Positions 63,267 through 64,000 of a DNA stretch of 64,000 bases are shown here, one piece after another. The notes below the pieces were generated by a model that saw nothing but the letters and a program-made list of their open reading frames with translations, had not been told where the DNA came from and did no database searches. Position 1 is the stretch's first letter; each line of letters starts with the position of its first letter. Source of the stretch: Bacillus sp. AFS059628. Lineage in GTDB: Bacteria > Bacillota > Bacilli > Bacillales > Bacillaceae_G. Position numbers and translations under genes: made by a program. The stretch covers positions 1 to 64,000 of the forward strand of contig NZ_NVEC01000008.1 in NCBI RefSeq assembly GCF_002571225.1. Reading direction: 5' to 3'.

Positions 63267-64000
63267 TTACTTACGTAAAAATGGGATTTGCTTTTTGGAT
63301 ATCCAGTTCAACTTTAATGCGCATATGCCATAGATGAACAAAGCCACACAAAATGCTAAACCACTATATATTATTGCAATAAGTCTAGAATCTACCACAT
63401 TTATGAAAGTAGATGTAAAGTATAATCCTATCCCTACTATACTAGATACTCCAATTACAGCAAAAAATCTCCCCACATGAATCGAATAAGCCAATTCTTT
63501 TCGAATGTATATATAGTTTACGATACAAATCATGATATATATAATCAGTGTACTATAAGCCGCACCAGTTATGCCAAATTGACTTACGAGTACTATATTT
63601 AATATGACTTTTACAAAACTCGCTCCAACAACGATCCACGCTGCCTGTTTAGAACGGTTAATTCCTTGCAAAATCCCTATTGATAATACCATAATTGATG
63701 TGAAATACGAACTACCAATTAAAATAGCTAACATTCCGCTCCCTTTAGCATCTGTAAACAATCCAACATTTAACGGGATTGTAAGTGCCATGAGCCAGAT
63801 TGTTATTGGTGTTGTTAAAACATGAGCAAGCTCGTTTGTTCGTTCAATTGTTTGTTTTGCTAACGTTATATCTTTCTTTGTTAATGCAGCAGTTAATAAC
63901 GGGATTAATGGAAATACCATCGCACTTGCAAACACGACAATTAATTGTGTAAACGCAAAGCCACGACTATATATACCAAATTGTTCTTGAATCGTTGTAG
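63267..64000 (-). CDS. csaA: CsaA, flippase-like membrane protein (5' end outside window)
   Basis: The stop lies at 63267 and the frame stays open to the window edge (about 244 residues), so the N-terminal part is missing. It has multiple membrane helices (FTQLIVVFASAMVFPLIPLL, GMLAILIGSSYFTSIMVLSI, AWIVVGASFVKVILNIVLVS, VNYIYIRKELAYSIHVGRF) typical of MATE-like polysaccharide flippases, preceded by YSRGFAFTQ. Together with CsaB it is required for SCWP pyruvylation in the related pathogen, perhaps by exporting the precursor. The direction and order fit csaA-csaB. Confidence 0.9.
   Translation of the reverse strand, partial: TTIQEQFGIYSRGFAFTQLIVVFASAMVFPLIPLLTAALTKKDITLAKQTIERTNELAHVLTTPITIWLMALTIPLNVGLFTDAKGSGMLAILIGSSYFTSIMVLSIGILQGINRSKQAAWIVVGASFVKVILNIVLVSQFGITGAAYSTLIIYIMICIVNYIYIRKELAYSIHVGRFFAVIGVSSIVGIGLYFTSTFINVVDSRLIAIIYSGLAFCVALFIYGICALKLNWISKKQIPFLRK

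Noticed and set aside
1-64000. CRISPR arrays, tRNA or rRNA genes
   Set aside because: No regular spaced repeats and no cloverleaf or rRNA-like stretches were found by eye on either strand.

Overview
The window reads as a chromosomal segment of a Bacillus cereus group bacterium. The strongest evidence is at the right end: two S-layer genes that I recognise as sap and eag (EA1) of the B. anthracis/B. cereus lineage, with the pyruvyl transferase csaB, the start of csaA, and two PatA/PatB-type acetyltransferase pairs. BC1881, DUF2639 and YuzF family small proteins, a Rap/Phr cassette, bcr-type repeats and AT-rich DNA fit the same group. The strain cannot be told from the sequence alone.

Layout. 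1-8.9 kb: small proteins, a CarD-type regulator, a dead acyl-ACP desaturase gene, a penicillin-acylase family enzyme, a DnaD-domain protein, a MazG-like pyrophosphohydrolase, a MerR regulator and two small membrane proteins. 8.9-26.9 kb: a DNA phosphorothioation defence island. The plus strand carries dndB-C-D-E-A, then after a terminator a second set made of a small protein, another DndD-like ATPase and a DndE-like protein. The minus strand carries the restriction genes dptF-G-H, which converge on the second set at a shared terminator near 18.0 kb. 27.1-30.5 kb: a WYL regulator, a zinc-ribbon protein and a PD-(D/E)XK nuclease-like protein with a tandem C-terminal repeat, probably a further defence or accessory segment. 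30.6-35.4 kb: a carboxylate-sensing unit (TctC-type binding lipoprotein, response regulator, sensor kinase) divergent from an MFS permease. 35.5-39.9 kb: accessory scar with remnants of a tyrosine recombinase, a polymorphic-toxin tail and an Imm50-like immunity gene, a Rap/Phr quorum cassette, a lipoprotein and a frameshifted gene.

39.9-48.3 kb is ordinary core metabolism: hydroxyproline/proline catabolism (reductase plus racemase/epimerase), a TRM11-like methyltransferase, an SLH-anchored amidase, an M42 aminopeptidase, a second MazG-like protein and an enoyl-CoA hydratase relative. 48.6-64.0 kb is the S-layer and secondary cell wall polysaccharide (SCWP) region: an O-antigen ligase/polymerase-like membrane protein, PatB/PatA pairs, eag, sap, csaB and partial csaA. 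CsaB pyruvylates the SCWP that SLH domains bind, the Pat proteins are expected to O-acetylate it, and Sap/EA1 (and the SLH amidase at 43.7 kb) are the clients.

The observations I rate highest are the duplicated DndD/DndE pair inside the phosphorothioation island, a same-strand cluster of Spo0A-box-like heptamers upstream of both S-layer genes, a Phr-type precursor carrying three related His-Gly segments, and abrupt within-gene switches in wobble-base usage seen in several genes.
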